Of a stretch of DNA of 63,849 bases, positions 19,501-27,039 are shown in pieces. Each line of letters begins with the position of its first letter. The first letter of the stretch is position 1. The stretch comes from Bacteroidota bacterium (GTDB taxonomy: Bacteria; Bacteroidota; Bacteroidia; B-17B0; Aurantibacillaceae), in the NCBI GenBank assembly GCA_023251755.1, contig JAHEYF010000017.1, positions 1 to 63,849 on the forward strand, read 5' to 3'. Made by a program: the position numbers and the translations under genes. The notes under the pieces were generated by a model that saw only the letters and a list, made by a program, of their open reading frames with translations, did no database searches and was not told where the DNA came from.

Positions 19501-22116
19501 GTATTTGGCAAAGCTTACGATATGCTCAAAGCTGCTTTTGCAGGCTTATGGAAAATTGTGAGCATTGAGGCCCTGATGAACCCGGTTGAAACCTTCCTGA
19601 AAATATTTGATTCCTTTTGGCAGCCTATAGCTTTGGTGGGTAAATTCTTTATTGATGCGGGCATTGCCATATTGAAAATTGTAAAAGATGTTTTATTCAA
19701 ATGGATTTCTAAAAAGGCACAGGAAACCAAAGGTTTTTACTTAGTAACGGTGTTGATCAGCAAGGATCCGTTTACCGGTGAGTCCGTTCCGCGTACAGCA
19801 CAAAACCTGATTAAAGGATTTATGCTGCTCAGCGATGGTGGGGAGGAACAGTACAATAAGATGAAGGAAAGCGGGGCCATTGACAGTGCTGCGGCAAAAA
19901 TTGATGCGGCGGTGGATGAACTGGGCTTTACCTGGGCTTATGTAAAAGGGCTGTTTACAAGTCTGTGGGAAAAACTATCCTGGACAGACTTAATTGTTCC
20001 GGTAATGGCCTTCGTGAAAATTATCGATACCTTCAAAAACCCAATCATTCGTTTAATCCGCTTTATTATCCAGATTGTGGTGGCCTTGTTCGAAGTCATT
20101 CTTCGTATGATGGGCTTCCCGGTAGACCTGGTGTTTAAACTCATCGATAATGTGAAGAAGGCCTGGGCCATGATCAAGGCCAACCCTACAGGTTTCTTAC
20201 TGAACCTGCTCAAGGCTATCAAACAGGGCTTTGTACAGTTCTTCGACAATATACTCACCCATTTGTGGAATGGGCTCAAGGCCTGGCTCAAGCAGGAACT
20301 GGAAGATGGCGGAGTGCCCATGCCGCAGGATTATACCGTGATGGGAATCATCAAATGGTTGTTGATCATCCTCGACATTACCATGGAAAAGATCTGGAAA
20401 AAATTAGAAGCCAGGGTTGGTAAAGAGAAGGTAGACAAAATCAGAAGCTTGATCGCTAAAGCCGAAGCCATTTATGATAAGGCCAATGAAGCCATGGAAT
20501 TTATTGAAGATGTCCGCAAGCGGGGCATGGAAGCCATTGTGGATAAAATTAAAGAGAAGTTGAGCAATATCTGGGACATGGTACTGGATGTCATCAAGGG
20601 CTTTATCATGGATCAGATCATTAAAAAGGTAACGGCCAAATTATTGACCATGCTCGATCCTACAGGGGTTATGGCGGTAATCAACAGTGCCATTGCTTTG
20701 TATAAAGCCATACAGTCCTTTATTAAATACATTACCAAAATGCTGCAAATAGTCAATTCCTTTGTAGAGGGAATTATTGAAATTTGCACAGGTAATATCA
20801 GCAGCGCGGCCAATTACCTCGAAAATGCCCTGGCCAACGGTATTCCCGTTGCCATTGGCTTCCTGGCCAACCAGGTGGGGCTCGACCTGAGTGGAAAAAT
20901 AAGAGATGTGCTGGCATCAGTGAGGGAGAAGGTAGATAAAGGCCTGGACTTTTTGATAGACAAACTGGTAGGTTTTGTTGAGAAGCTGGTGGCGAAAGCC
21001 ATGCAGGCCAAGGACAAAATTATGGGCTGGTTGGGCATGAAAAAAACATTCACGTCTGCGGCAGGTAAAAACCATTCCATGTACTTTAAGAAAAGCGGGG
21101 ACCAGGCTAACCTTATTATGGAAAGTACGCCGACAACGGTTGAAAGTTTCCTCGCTAAACGCAAAGGTGAAATTCCTACAGATGCTTCGCTTGATGCTGC
21201 GAAAAAAGCTGATCATCTTGCAAAAATTGCACAGGCAGAGCAATTGGTTTCCTCAATTAATACACTCACTTATCCTAAAGATAAAAAGGCTGAACAGGAT
21301 GATAAAAACGAAATGGATATCTTAGCCAAATCGGAAGCTCTTATTGAACTCTTAAAAGTTCTTGACCCTAAAGGCGTAGCAGGTGTTATTCCGGCACCTA
21401 CTTTCCTTCCGGGCTTTAATGGGAACAAGGCCATGTTTATGGAAGCAAGGTATTTGAGCGGCTATTCTGATCCTAAAGACCCAAGCCTGCCTAAACCGAA
21501 TTACCAGGAAGGCGAAGACGCCAGTAATTATAAAGGAACTTTACAGGGCGCTTTAACAACTCTCGAAAGCCTTGGTGTACGAGCCAAATGGGTGGCCTTC
21601 CATATTGTAAACGATAATTATGGAGGCAAAGCTACCGATTCGAATTTGGTTCCGGCCCAGCAGGAAATAAACAAAGATTACCTGAATACCTTTGAAGTAA
21701 ATTTAAAATCAAGGCTTAAAAATAAAGAAACAGTCTGGATGAAATTTAATTGCCAATACCGTGGCACTACTCCTTTCCTGCAGTCGATGTCGGCAACCGG
21801 TGGAGGCATGAAATTTGAAAACAACCAGTGGGTGGAAGATCCTGCTCAAAAAGAACAATTCTCTGCCAAGATAGATCCTCCGGTGGCTACCATTGTGCAT
21901 GTGAATACCTTGAAAAAAGATCCGGTATTGTACTATTTCTACACCAGCGAAACGGCTTTGGATACAAAAACTTTGGATTTCCTTGCCGGGGAAGTGGCAA
22001 AAGGTGTTAAATTTACTTCTGTGGCTGAAATTCAAACGGCCGTAGTTAATTTCTTTAAACCTAAGGATAATAGATTATTTAACGATGTGGGTAAAACTAC
22101 TTTCTCTTTTGTTTGA
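16504..22116 (+). CDS. eCIS-core (DUF4157) multidomain cargo protein with CHAP-like and nuclease-like regions
   Basis: At 1870 residues this is the likely main payload. Residues about 210-310 are the DUF4157 eCIS-core domain, with MESRFSADFSGVRVHT and a zinc-type HELTH at 300-304; a CDSCE motif (Cys182, Cys185) precedes it. Residues about 345-530 hold a Cys-His-Asn layout (WCGIFAFWALNKAG with Cys437; His487 in HYGLV; Asn503 or Asn505 in VNGNT), as in CHAP/NlpC-type peptidases. Residues about 555-760 are VQRKEE/IHKKE-type charged repeats. Three helical repeats of about 140 residues follow, each marked by a DP at 809, 949 and 1088, then more amphipathic helices to about 1510. The end contains FHIVNDNYGG and NLVP (His1700, Asn1705, Asn1714), resembling a His-Me-finger nuclease. 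It has no signal peptide. Toxicity is inferred. Confidence 0.85.
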   Translation: MFSTADKVTKNVSTVQRQSAQPFFARKNADPFFAGSEKTSSPSSSFIQPKLSVSHPDDPQEKEADQMAHKVMTMPESAPVAAAPAEQKDEVHRKEGEEQEVQRSAEGKEEKEVHRMEAPAVQLKEENEEVQRAEEEKEVSRQEEKEEKSVQRAAEKQEEKVQTKLFAGTINRSSQAFVQAKCDSCEEKKKVDRKIHSLPSSYTVQRSARGPPEGNGQQGSFESNLQSSRGLGSPLPGDTRSFMESRFSADFSGVRVHTNETSVQMNMEINAQAFTHGNDIYFNSGKFSPSSHEGKSLLAHELTHTIQQGASSHTSSPATNSAGASSVSTKLISRKKSIQRSAGNLATAVANAKGEQGKVIANKDGADGLRFGWQQLMEYFKTTLGAEKIVPDSSAGADPTTVAEGNIKKKNIAKGMNVIAPDGKVVVGERDAMPSWCGIFAFWALNKAGLPMKKWLLGNMTIEPGAALAPGVSPQPGFIAYRNMRSHYGLVSSVSGTKITTVNGNTAGADNLGGEIQEQTHDISNWSAFIDPMKLTTGAVRNPGAGVEGKPKSLREMQKEMFGVQRKEDQRRDDTHAENEGKDNEGKEKEGIEVQPKLQLARAADTAPATNTPADKKEEVQRKEEQGKEEEKTIHKKELIHTAAATSPNDKKEEVQRKEEHQEEEKNIHKKDAEQGPVAAHDKKEELQRKEEHPEEKAVQKKELIHAAADSSPPVHEEKVQPSAEHVARKEMVQRASGSSPPAADEKEKSTVQRKSEPKVQRLFGWVTDAIEWVGDKLEEGKKWLLGKVKDLIINVPGYKALRVVLGSDPISGETVERNGYNFIDAALDIMPGGFLLRKKLIELGILEQAAKFAENLFGRVETLISGIYDTFANFFNSLSLSDLKDIPGVFRRLENAFTSFFDEVINFAKGVAKDFLEFIKKALLIPLGTYIKTKTKYWDLLCIIIGKDPLTDEVKSPTGANILNAILGLSEWGLEQKKKMQETGTFNKVAAWIDKGIAVFGKAYDMLKAAFAGLWKIVSIEALMNPVETFLKIFDSFWQPIALVGKFFIDAGIAILKIVKDVLFKWISKKAQETKGFYLVTVLISKDPFTGESVPRTAQNLIKGFMLLSDGGEEQYNKMKESGAIDSAAAKIDAAVDELGFTWAYVKGLFTSLWEKLSWTDLIVPVMAFVKIIDTFKNPIIRLIRFIIQIVVALFEVILRMMGFPVDLVFKLIDNVKKAWAMIKANPTGFLLNLLKAIKQGFVQFFDNILTHLWNGLKAWLKQELEDGGVPMPQDYTVMGIIKWLLIILDITMEKIWKKLEARVGKEKVDKIRSLIAKAEAIYDKANEAMEFIEDVRKRGMEAIVDKIKEKLSNIWDMVLDVIKGFIMDQIIKKVTAKLLTMLDPTGVMAVINSAIALYKAIQSFIKYITKMLQIVNSFVEGIIEICTGNISSAANYLENALANGIPVAIGFLANQVGLDLSGKIRDVLASVREKVDKGLDFLIDKLVGFVEKLVAKAMQAKDKIMGWLGMKKTFTSAAGKNHSMYFKKSGDQANLIMESTPTTVESFLAKRKGEIPTDASLDAAKKADHLAKIAQAEQLVSSINTLTYPKDKKAEQDDKNEMDILAKSEALIELLKVLDPKGVAGVIPAPTFLPGFNGNKAMFMEARYLSGYSDPKDPSLPKPNYQEGEDASNYKGTLQGALTTLESLGVRAKWVAFHIVNDNYGGKATDSNLVPAQQEINKDYLNTFEVNLKSRLKNKETVWMKFNCQYRGTTPFLQSMSATGGGMKFENNQWVEDPAQKEQFSAKIDPPVATIVHVNTLKKDPVLYYFYTSETALDTKTLDFLAGEVAKGVKFTSVAEIQTAVVNFFKPKDNRLFNDVGKTTFSFV

Positions 22117-22730
22117 TGAAACATTTATATAAAGATAAAATAACAGCATTGCATCAACTCCTCAGCAAGGATACTTCGTTGAAGCTGCAAAGTTTTTTTA
22201 CCGGGCAAGCGGCTTCACCTGCCCTACTCGATAAATTTGGTTTAAGCGGTGCTATACGGGATTTTTATGCAGAGCTGAATGGATGGCAACTGAGTTATGT
22301 AGCAGAAACAAATGCCGATTTTAAACAAAAAGAATTTGGGACCTATTCAGCGGCTTTTCCCTGGATGTGGCCCAACGAAAACTATTGGCACCTCGATGGC
22401 TGCATTAATATTTTACCGCTGGAAGTGATGATGGAAAATAATTGGGAAGGATACCTGTGGTTTAAAACCGAAAAAGAATATTCTATTGATTACAAAGGAA
22501 AAAAAATGCTTCAGCAGGAATTCGAAAAAAAACTGAAACCATTGGACGTATTCAGTAAATCTTCAATTGCTGTAGTCTATCCCGACAAGGGAAATTTTGA
22601 TGTATTGTTGAGCAGCGATCACAATGCCAGTTATACTGATTTTCCGGAAATAGATTTTGAAACGTATTTTGAGGGGCTGATTAAAACGAAGGGCGATTCG
22701 AATAAACGAAGGGACATTTTTAAAAATTAA
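22116..22730 (+). CDS. SUKH (SMI1/KNR4)-like protein, probable immunity to the adjacent cargo
   Basis: This 204-residue soluble protein begins at an ATG whose A is also the last base of the cargo gene's TGA (TGATG), a one-base coupling. The segment GAIRDFYAELNGWQLSYV is the typical SUKH core, in which a Phe-Tyr helix is followed by Asn-Gly. Trp-rich strands follow (WMWPNENYWHLDGCINILP, WEGYLWFKTE). SUKH proteins are known as immunity partners of nuclease toxins in polymorphic toxin systems. Here coupling to the nuclease-like C-terminus makes that role likely. No direct proof of pairing can be read from sequence; a chaperone or loading role is the alternative. Confidence 0.68.
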   Translation: MKHLYKDKITALHQLLSKDTSLKLQSFFTGQAASPALLDKFGLSGAIRDFYAELNGWQLSYVAETNADFKQKEFGTYSAAFPWMWPNENYWHLDGCINILPLEVMMENNWEGYLWFKTEKEYSIDYKGKKMLQQEFEKKLKPLDVFSKSSIAVVYPDKGNFDVLLSSDHNASYTDFPEIDFETYFEGLIKTKGDSNKRRDIFKN

Positions 22731-22742
22731 ATTGTTGAACCC

Positions 22743-24770
22743 ATGAGCAGACCACGTGTTTTTTACCGCAGGGCAGCCCGCAAAAAATCAGCGGCTACAC
22801 CTGCTGCCGGCAACAAACAAAACAGCGCTCCTTTTTTTGATTTTGGAGGAGGTGAACATTCCTTCTTTTCTTCCAAGGTTTCGGAGGGGGCTAAGGTTAA
22901 CCGCCAATGCGACACCTGTGAAAAGGAAGATAAAAAAGTGCATAAAAAGGAACAGGGAGCTTCTGCTAAAACAGCGCCGGCATCTACCTCCAGTCAAATA
23001 AAATCCCTGCAGGGAGGCAGCCCTTTATCCAATTCGTCCCGTGCTTTTTTTGAACCTCGCTTTAACACAGACTTTAGTGAGGTGAAAATTCACAACGATC
23101 CTGCTGCTCATCAACTGGCTTCCTCTGTGAATGCCAAAGCCTTTGCTTATAAAAACAATATCGTATTTAATAAGGGGCAATACAATCCTGAGAATGCCGA
23201 AGGTAAAAAATTAATGGCCCATGAATTAAGCCACGTGGTACAGGCCAAGGAAAAAGTGCAAACAAAAAGTATTTTCAGGGCCCCTTCTTCACCAGGTTTC
23301 GACATCAGGGGTTTGTATCCGAATGCTGCAGCAAACCCTACTACCATATTTTTTGAAATGGGGCAATCCAATGTCCCCGGCTCGGAATTATACAAAATAC
23401 CCGGCTTAGCAAGCCCGGTTACACGTAACCTTACCCTCATCGGCACAGCGAGTGAAGAAGGTACAACCGCAAATAACGCTGCACTCATTGATCAGCGTTT
23501 GCGCGCTGTCGACAACCTGATTGGGGCAGTGAAGCCAAAACATACGGGTGTTCGCACCCTTACCCCCCAGCCTACTGCCGGGACAGGTAACATTGATTAC
23601 CGCCGGGTGAGAGCGGTGGATGTCATTGAAACACCCGGTGTAGTACCTCCGGGTGGAGCCATGCCTTCATCAACACCTCCCTGCACGGTTACCCTGGCTA
23701 ATCCTCATCCCGAAATAGAACCTTGTTCCACTTCATTTACCGGTTCGCACCCGAATGCGATGAAATGGACCAACAAAGCCCTGGCCGATTTATCGGCCGG
23801 AAAAGCTGCTGCGCTGGCCGAAGCGGCAACTTTGTTTCCGGGCGTGCCCATTGCCACCCTAGTAGGACATATCGGTAATTTGTCTACCCAGGTCACCAAT
23901 TTACCAACGCATCACCAGTGCCACAATACCTGCGACGGTGGTTGCTCTCGACCCGCCTTTAATAGTGGTAGTGGCGGCGGGCAGATGATGACCCTTTGCC
24001 CCGGGTTTATTACCAGCGGAAACCCTACCGAGCAATCAGAAACATTGATTCATGAAAGTCTGCATGCTACACCGGGCCTTACCACAGTAGATACAGCCTA
24101 TTCTACCACAAGGCTCATATCTACTTTAACCGGTGCGCAAGCCCTTAACAATACCGATAGTTTTGTATTGCTGATTTTACGTATCAATGGAATTGCCCCT
24201 CCTGCCGGTGCGGCCATTCCCGATACCTTTGATGCCAGCATCACCGGTACTGATTTAGCCAAAGCAAAAGGAGGCTTATCGTTTTTGGAACAATGGTTAT
24301 TGAATGCCGAGTTCGATACGAGCTTACTCTACTCCGCCATTAACGACAACCTGGGAAGTGCTACCGGTTGGAACACCAAAAATGATTTTGAGGCCCAGAT
24401 GGCACACCTTATTTCTCCTTTTGTGGGCATTACCGATCCGGGCCTTGCCTCCCCCTTCCCAACGGCACCCGTTGATGGCGACCAGGTGAAGGTGGCAGGT
24501 ATGTTTGACCGTTATACACAACTGCGGCAAAAAATTTACCTGACCGGTTTAACGGTACATCGTTCCGCTGCAGGCCGCGCAGACTCCTGGAACCTGGCCA
24601 CCAATACCTTGTCGCTTGGAGCTGCCTTTTTTGCATTGGCTCCCGAGCCTGCGGTGAAATACCTTTTGCGTTTAATGCTTGTTGCCTTGCGCACAGTTCC
24701 CGCAAGCCTTCATTCGGCTTATGTGGAAGCTGCGAACGAAATAAGAAAACACCGTTCTACAGGTCCTTAA
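22743..24770 (+). CDS. eCIS-core (DUF4157) cargo protein with aspzincin-like metallopeptidase end
   Basis: This second cargo protein has 675 residues. A CDTCE motif (Cys56, Cys59) and KKVHKKE precede a DUF4157 domain at about 90-170 with HELSH at 160-164. Residues about 190-300 look OmpA-like (LIGTASEEGTTANNAALID, then DYRRVRAVDVIE). The C-terminal half has a second zinc motif HESLH at 437-441, followed by TTVDTAY (Asp450, Tyr453) and ALNNTDSFVLL. This order, HExxH then Asp about nine residues on and an Asn-Asp-Ser-Phe/Tyr helix, fits aspzincin (M35-type) peptidases. A Cys-rich loop (HHQCHNTCDGGCSRPAF) lies just before it. It starts 12 bases after the SUKH gene. Secretion by the eCIS is inferred from the core domain. 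Confidence 0.82.
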   Translation: MSRPRVFYRRAARKKSAATPAAGNKQNSAPFFDFGGGEHSFFSSKVSEGAKVNRQCDTCEKEDKKVHKKEQGASAKTAPASTSSQIKSLQGGSPLSNSSRAFFEPRFNTDFSEVKIHNDPAAHQLASSVNAKAFAYKNNIVFNKGQYNPENAEGKKLMAHELSHVVQAKEKVQTKSIFRAPSSPGFDIRGLYPNAAANPTTIFFEMGQSNVPGSELYKIPGLASPVTRNLTLIGTASEEGTTANNAALIDQRLRAVDNLIGAVKPKHTGVRTLTPQPTAGTGNIDYRRVRAVDVIETPGVVPPGGAMPSSTPPCTVTLANPHPEIEPCSTSFTGSHPNAMKWTNKALADLSAGKAAALAEAATLFPGVPIATLVGHIGNLSTQVTNLPTHHQCHNTCDGGCSRPAFNSGSGGGQMMTLCPGFITSGNPTEQSETLIHESLHATPGLTTVDTAYSTTRLISTLTGAQALNNTDSFVLLILRINGIAPPAGAAIPDTFDASITGTDLAKAKGGLSFLEQWLLNAEFDTSLLYSAINDNLGSATGWNTKNDFEAQMAHLISPFVGITDPGLASPFPTAPVDGDQVKVAGMFDRYTQLRQKIYLTGLTVHRSAAGRADSWNLATNTLSLGAAFFALAPEPAVKYLLRLMLVALRTVPASLHSAYVEAANEIRKHRSTGP

Positions 24771-25056
24771 AATATTGAGGTTTGGAGTATGAAAACCCCG
24801 CAGAGGTTGAATGTTGATAGAAAAAGAAAACATACAAAACATAATTTGCATGTGAAGCAAAATAAAAATATTGAGGTTTTGGGAGTGAAAACCCCGAAGG
24901 GGTTGAATGTTGATAGAAAAAGAAAACATACAAAACATAATTTCTATGTGAAGCAAAAATAAAAATATTGAGGTTTTGAGAGTGAAAAACCCCGAAGGGG
25001 TTCAATGTTTATAGAAAATGGGGAAACACACAAAACATACGACCCCGAAGGGGTCG
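24771..25056 (+). repeat. three tandem ~96-bp repeats ending in a REP-like palindrome
   Basis: Units start at 24771, 24867 and 24964 (96 and 97 bases apart), each opening with AATATTGAGGTTT. Each then carries a GAAAACCCCG-type half palindrome and ATAGAAAA plus CAAAACATA words. The third unit diverges and ends in a perfect CGACCCCGAAGGGGTCG at 25040-25056. The units thus contain relatives of the dispersed palindrome with AACCCC in place of GACCCC. No gene is supported on either strand. Confidence 0.85.
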
Positions 25057-25091
25057 CATAATTCGTAACGATGCTGGTTATCTATAAACAT

Positions 25092-25110
25092 ATAATCCCT
25101 TCGGGATTAT
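25092..25110 (+). repeat. hairpin just upstream of the Y1 transposase
   Basis: ATAATCCC-TTC-GGGATTAT is a perfect inverted repeat with the same TTC loop as the dispersed REP-like palindromes but a different stem. It ends 15 bases before the transposase ATG, the position where a substrate hairpin or a translational control hairpin is expected for IS200-type genes. Confidence 0.7.
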
Positions 25111-25125
25111 TTAAATTAAACAAAT

Positions 25126-25587
25126 ATGCCGGGAACATTTTCAAAAATATGCATTCAAATTGTATTTGCGGTAAAAGGTCGCGATAGCCTGATTCATTCA
25201 ACCTGGGAAGAAGAATTGTATAAATACATAACGGGCATTGTTCAGAACAAAGAGCAAAAAATGCTGGCCATAAATGGAATGCCGGACCATATCCATTTTC
25301 TAATCGGCATGAAACCATCCTGTTGTTTATCTGATTTGGTGAGAGAAATCAAAAAATCAACAAATGATTTGATTAAAGAAAAGAAGCTTTCAAAATTTAA
25401 GTTTCAATGGCAGGAAGGATACGGGGCTTTTTCTTACAGTCATTCTAATTTAGATCATGTAATTGCATACATAAAGAATCAAAAAGAACACCATAAAAAG
25501 AAAACTTTTAAAGAAGAGTATATCGAATTTTTAAACAAATTTGAAATAGAGCATAAACCTGAATACCTGTTTGAATGGATAGAATAA
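25126..25587 (+). CDS. IS200/IS605-family Y1 (HUH) transposase, RAYT-like
   Basis: This 153-residue protein is a single-strand DNA transposase of the Y1 type. The HUH metal motif is PDHIHFLIG (His55, His57), and the catalytic tyrosine is most likely Tyr115 in VIAYIKNQKEHH. Length fits TnpA or REP-associated tyrosine transposases. No accessory tnpB is present. The gene lies between the two DUF4157/ATPase parts of the eCIS cluster and is surrounded by palindromes that could be its substrates, which suggests a RAYT-like domesticated role rather than a mobile IS. The frame is intact. Confidence 0.9.
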   Translation: MPGTFSKICIQIVFAVKGRDSLIHSTWEEELYKYITGIVQNKEQKMLAINGMPDHIHFLIGMKPSCCLSDLVREIKKSTNDLIKEKKLSKFKFQWQEGYGAFSYSHSNLDHVIAYIKNQKEHHKKKTFKEEYIEFLNKFEIEHKPEYLFEWIE

Positions 25588-25694
25588 AAATGCTTCCAAA
25601 AAATTCGCCACTTATGCACCCTTTTGGACTTAAAACCTTATTTGTTTACAATATAAAATAAGTGCCCAAAACAAAAATAACCGATTAATTAAAA

Positions 25695-25702
25695 TAACTT
25701 TG
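25695..25702 (+). promoter_or_regulatory. -7 element for the eCIS ATPase gene
   Basis: TAACTTTG matches the Bacteroidota TAnnTTTG -7 box and ends 17 bases before the ATPase ATG. No good -33 TTTG was found at the expected distance, so confidence is moderate. It would let the ATPase be expressed apart from the main operon. Confidence 0.45.
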
Positions 25703-25719
25703 AGATACAAGAACCACGC

Positions 25720-27039
25720 ATGAATAATTTCTTAGAAGACGAATTCGAATTTTTAGCCCAGGCAGTACGCAAGCGCTTGTCGGCCCAGTTTAAACCGGAG
25801 GTGAAAGCATCAAAATTAATGCGTCTTTCAGGAACAACTGAAAACTCCGTATTGCAACAATTCAAAAATCAATTTGAGCTGAGCGACAATGAATACTTTG
25901 TCTTTTTAGCGGCTTTGGCGCCACATGTTAAACCCGAATTTTTTAGTGAATTGATCCAGGAATTTTTACCGGGAGGAGGGGAGTTCACCGAATTTGGTGG
26001 AGTGAAAGGAACCAACCACCGGGGCGTATTGCCAACGGGTGAAACCATGCAGTTTATTCTGGCGGGTAAAAACCTGGATGAAAGATTGGGGATACAAAAA
26101 ATATTTAGTGAGCACGGTATCTTTTATAAAAAAAGTATACTCTGGCTTGAGACCATCCGCGAAGGTGAACCGGTGATGAGCGGAAGGGTGATTATTGCGC
26201 AGGAATGGATTGATAAAATACTGATTGGCAAAAATTACGAACCGCGCTTCGGGATGGATTTTCCGGCCAGGAAGATTACAACTGAAATGAATTGGGCCGA
26301 CCTTGTTTTACACCCCCGTACCCAACAACAAATTCAGCAAATCAGCACCTGGATTGAGTACCACCATTTAATGCTGGTGGATGACAACCTCAAACGCAAA
26401 GTAAAACCCGGCTACAGGGTATTGTTATACGGCCCGCCGGGCACAGGCAAAACATTAACCGCGGCCTTGCTGGGAAAACAATTTAACAAGGAAGTTTACC
26501 GGGTTGATTTGTCTCAGGTAGTTTCCAAGTTTATTGGTGAGACGGAAAAAAATCTCGAAAATGTTTTCAGAAGGGCCGAAAGCCGTGGCTGGATTTTGTT
26601 TTTTGACGAGGCCGATGCCTTGTTTGGAAAAAGAACCAATGTGCAAAGCTCTCACGATAAATACGCGAACCAGGAAGTTTCTTATTTGTTGCAAAGGGTA
26701 GAGGATTATGCCGGCCTGCTTATATTAGCGAGTAACTTTAAAAATAACCTGGACGATGCTTTTATCCGCCGTTTTCATGAGGTGGTACACTTTCCGCTGC
26801 CGGATGCAGAGGAACGAAAAATGTTATGGGAAAAATCCCTTCCGGCCAACCTTGGACTTCATGAATCGGTTAACCTCTCTACCATTGCCGGTGCTTATGA
26901 ATTAACAGGCGCTTCTATTTTAAGTGTGGTGCAATACGCTTCTTTACGTTCTTACGAACAAAAGAAAACTGCGCTTCACCAGGAAGATATTATTGACGGA
27001 ATAAGAAGGGAATTTATGAAAGAAGAAAAATCAATTTGA
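25720..27039 (+). CDS. eCIS AAA+ ATPase (Afp15/Pvc15-like)
   Basis: This 439-residue ATPase is the conserved cytoplasmic eCIS component thought to act in particle assembly or disassembly. Residues 238-245 are the Walker A loop GPPGTGKT, and 292-299 the Walker B segment ILFFDEAD. Sensor and arginine-finger segments follow (LLILASNFKNNLDDAFIRRFH). The N-terminal 200 residues are a family-specific domain (FLAALAPHVKPEFF). It is separated from the cargo genes by the repeat/transposase block and has its own candidate promoter. It is the last eCIS gene in the window. Confidence 0.92.
   Translation: MNNFLEDEFEFLAQAVRKRLSAQFKPEVKASKLMRLSGTTENSVLQQFKNQFELSDNEYFVFLAALAPHVKPEFFSELIQEFLPGGGEFTEFGGVKGTNHRGVLPTGETMQFILAGKNLDERLGIQKIFSEHGIFYKKSILWLETIREGEPVMSGRVIIAQEWIDKILIGKNYEPRFGMDFPARKITTEMNWADLVLHPRTQQQIQQISTWIEYHHLMLVDDNLKRKVKPGYRVLLYGPPGTGKTLTAALLGKQFNKEVYRVDLSQVVSKFIGETEKNLENVFRRAESRGWILFFDEADALFGKRTNVQSSHDKYANQEVSYLLQRVEDYAGLLILASNFKNNLDDAFIRRFHEVVHFPLPDAEERKMLWEKSLPANLGLHESVNLSTIAGAYELTGASILSVVQYASLRSYEQKKTALHQEDIIDGIRREFMKEEKSI

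Noticed and set aside
24672..25005. minus-strand frames with repeated segments (for example NYVLYVFFFYQHST)
   Set aside because: They are translations of the 96-base tandem repeats.
1..27039. classical type VI secretion system
   Set aside because: A VgrG/PAAR pair alone is not enough; no TssB/C or membrane-complex gene is seen in the window, and LysM adaptor, tape-measure family, DUF4157 cargo and AAA+ ATPase are eCIS marks.
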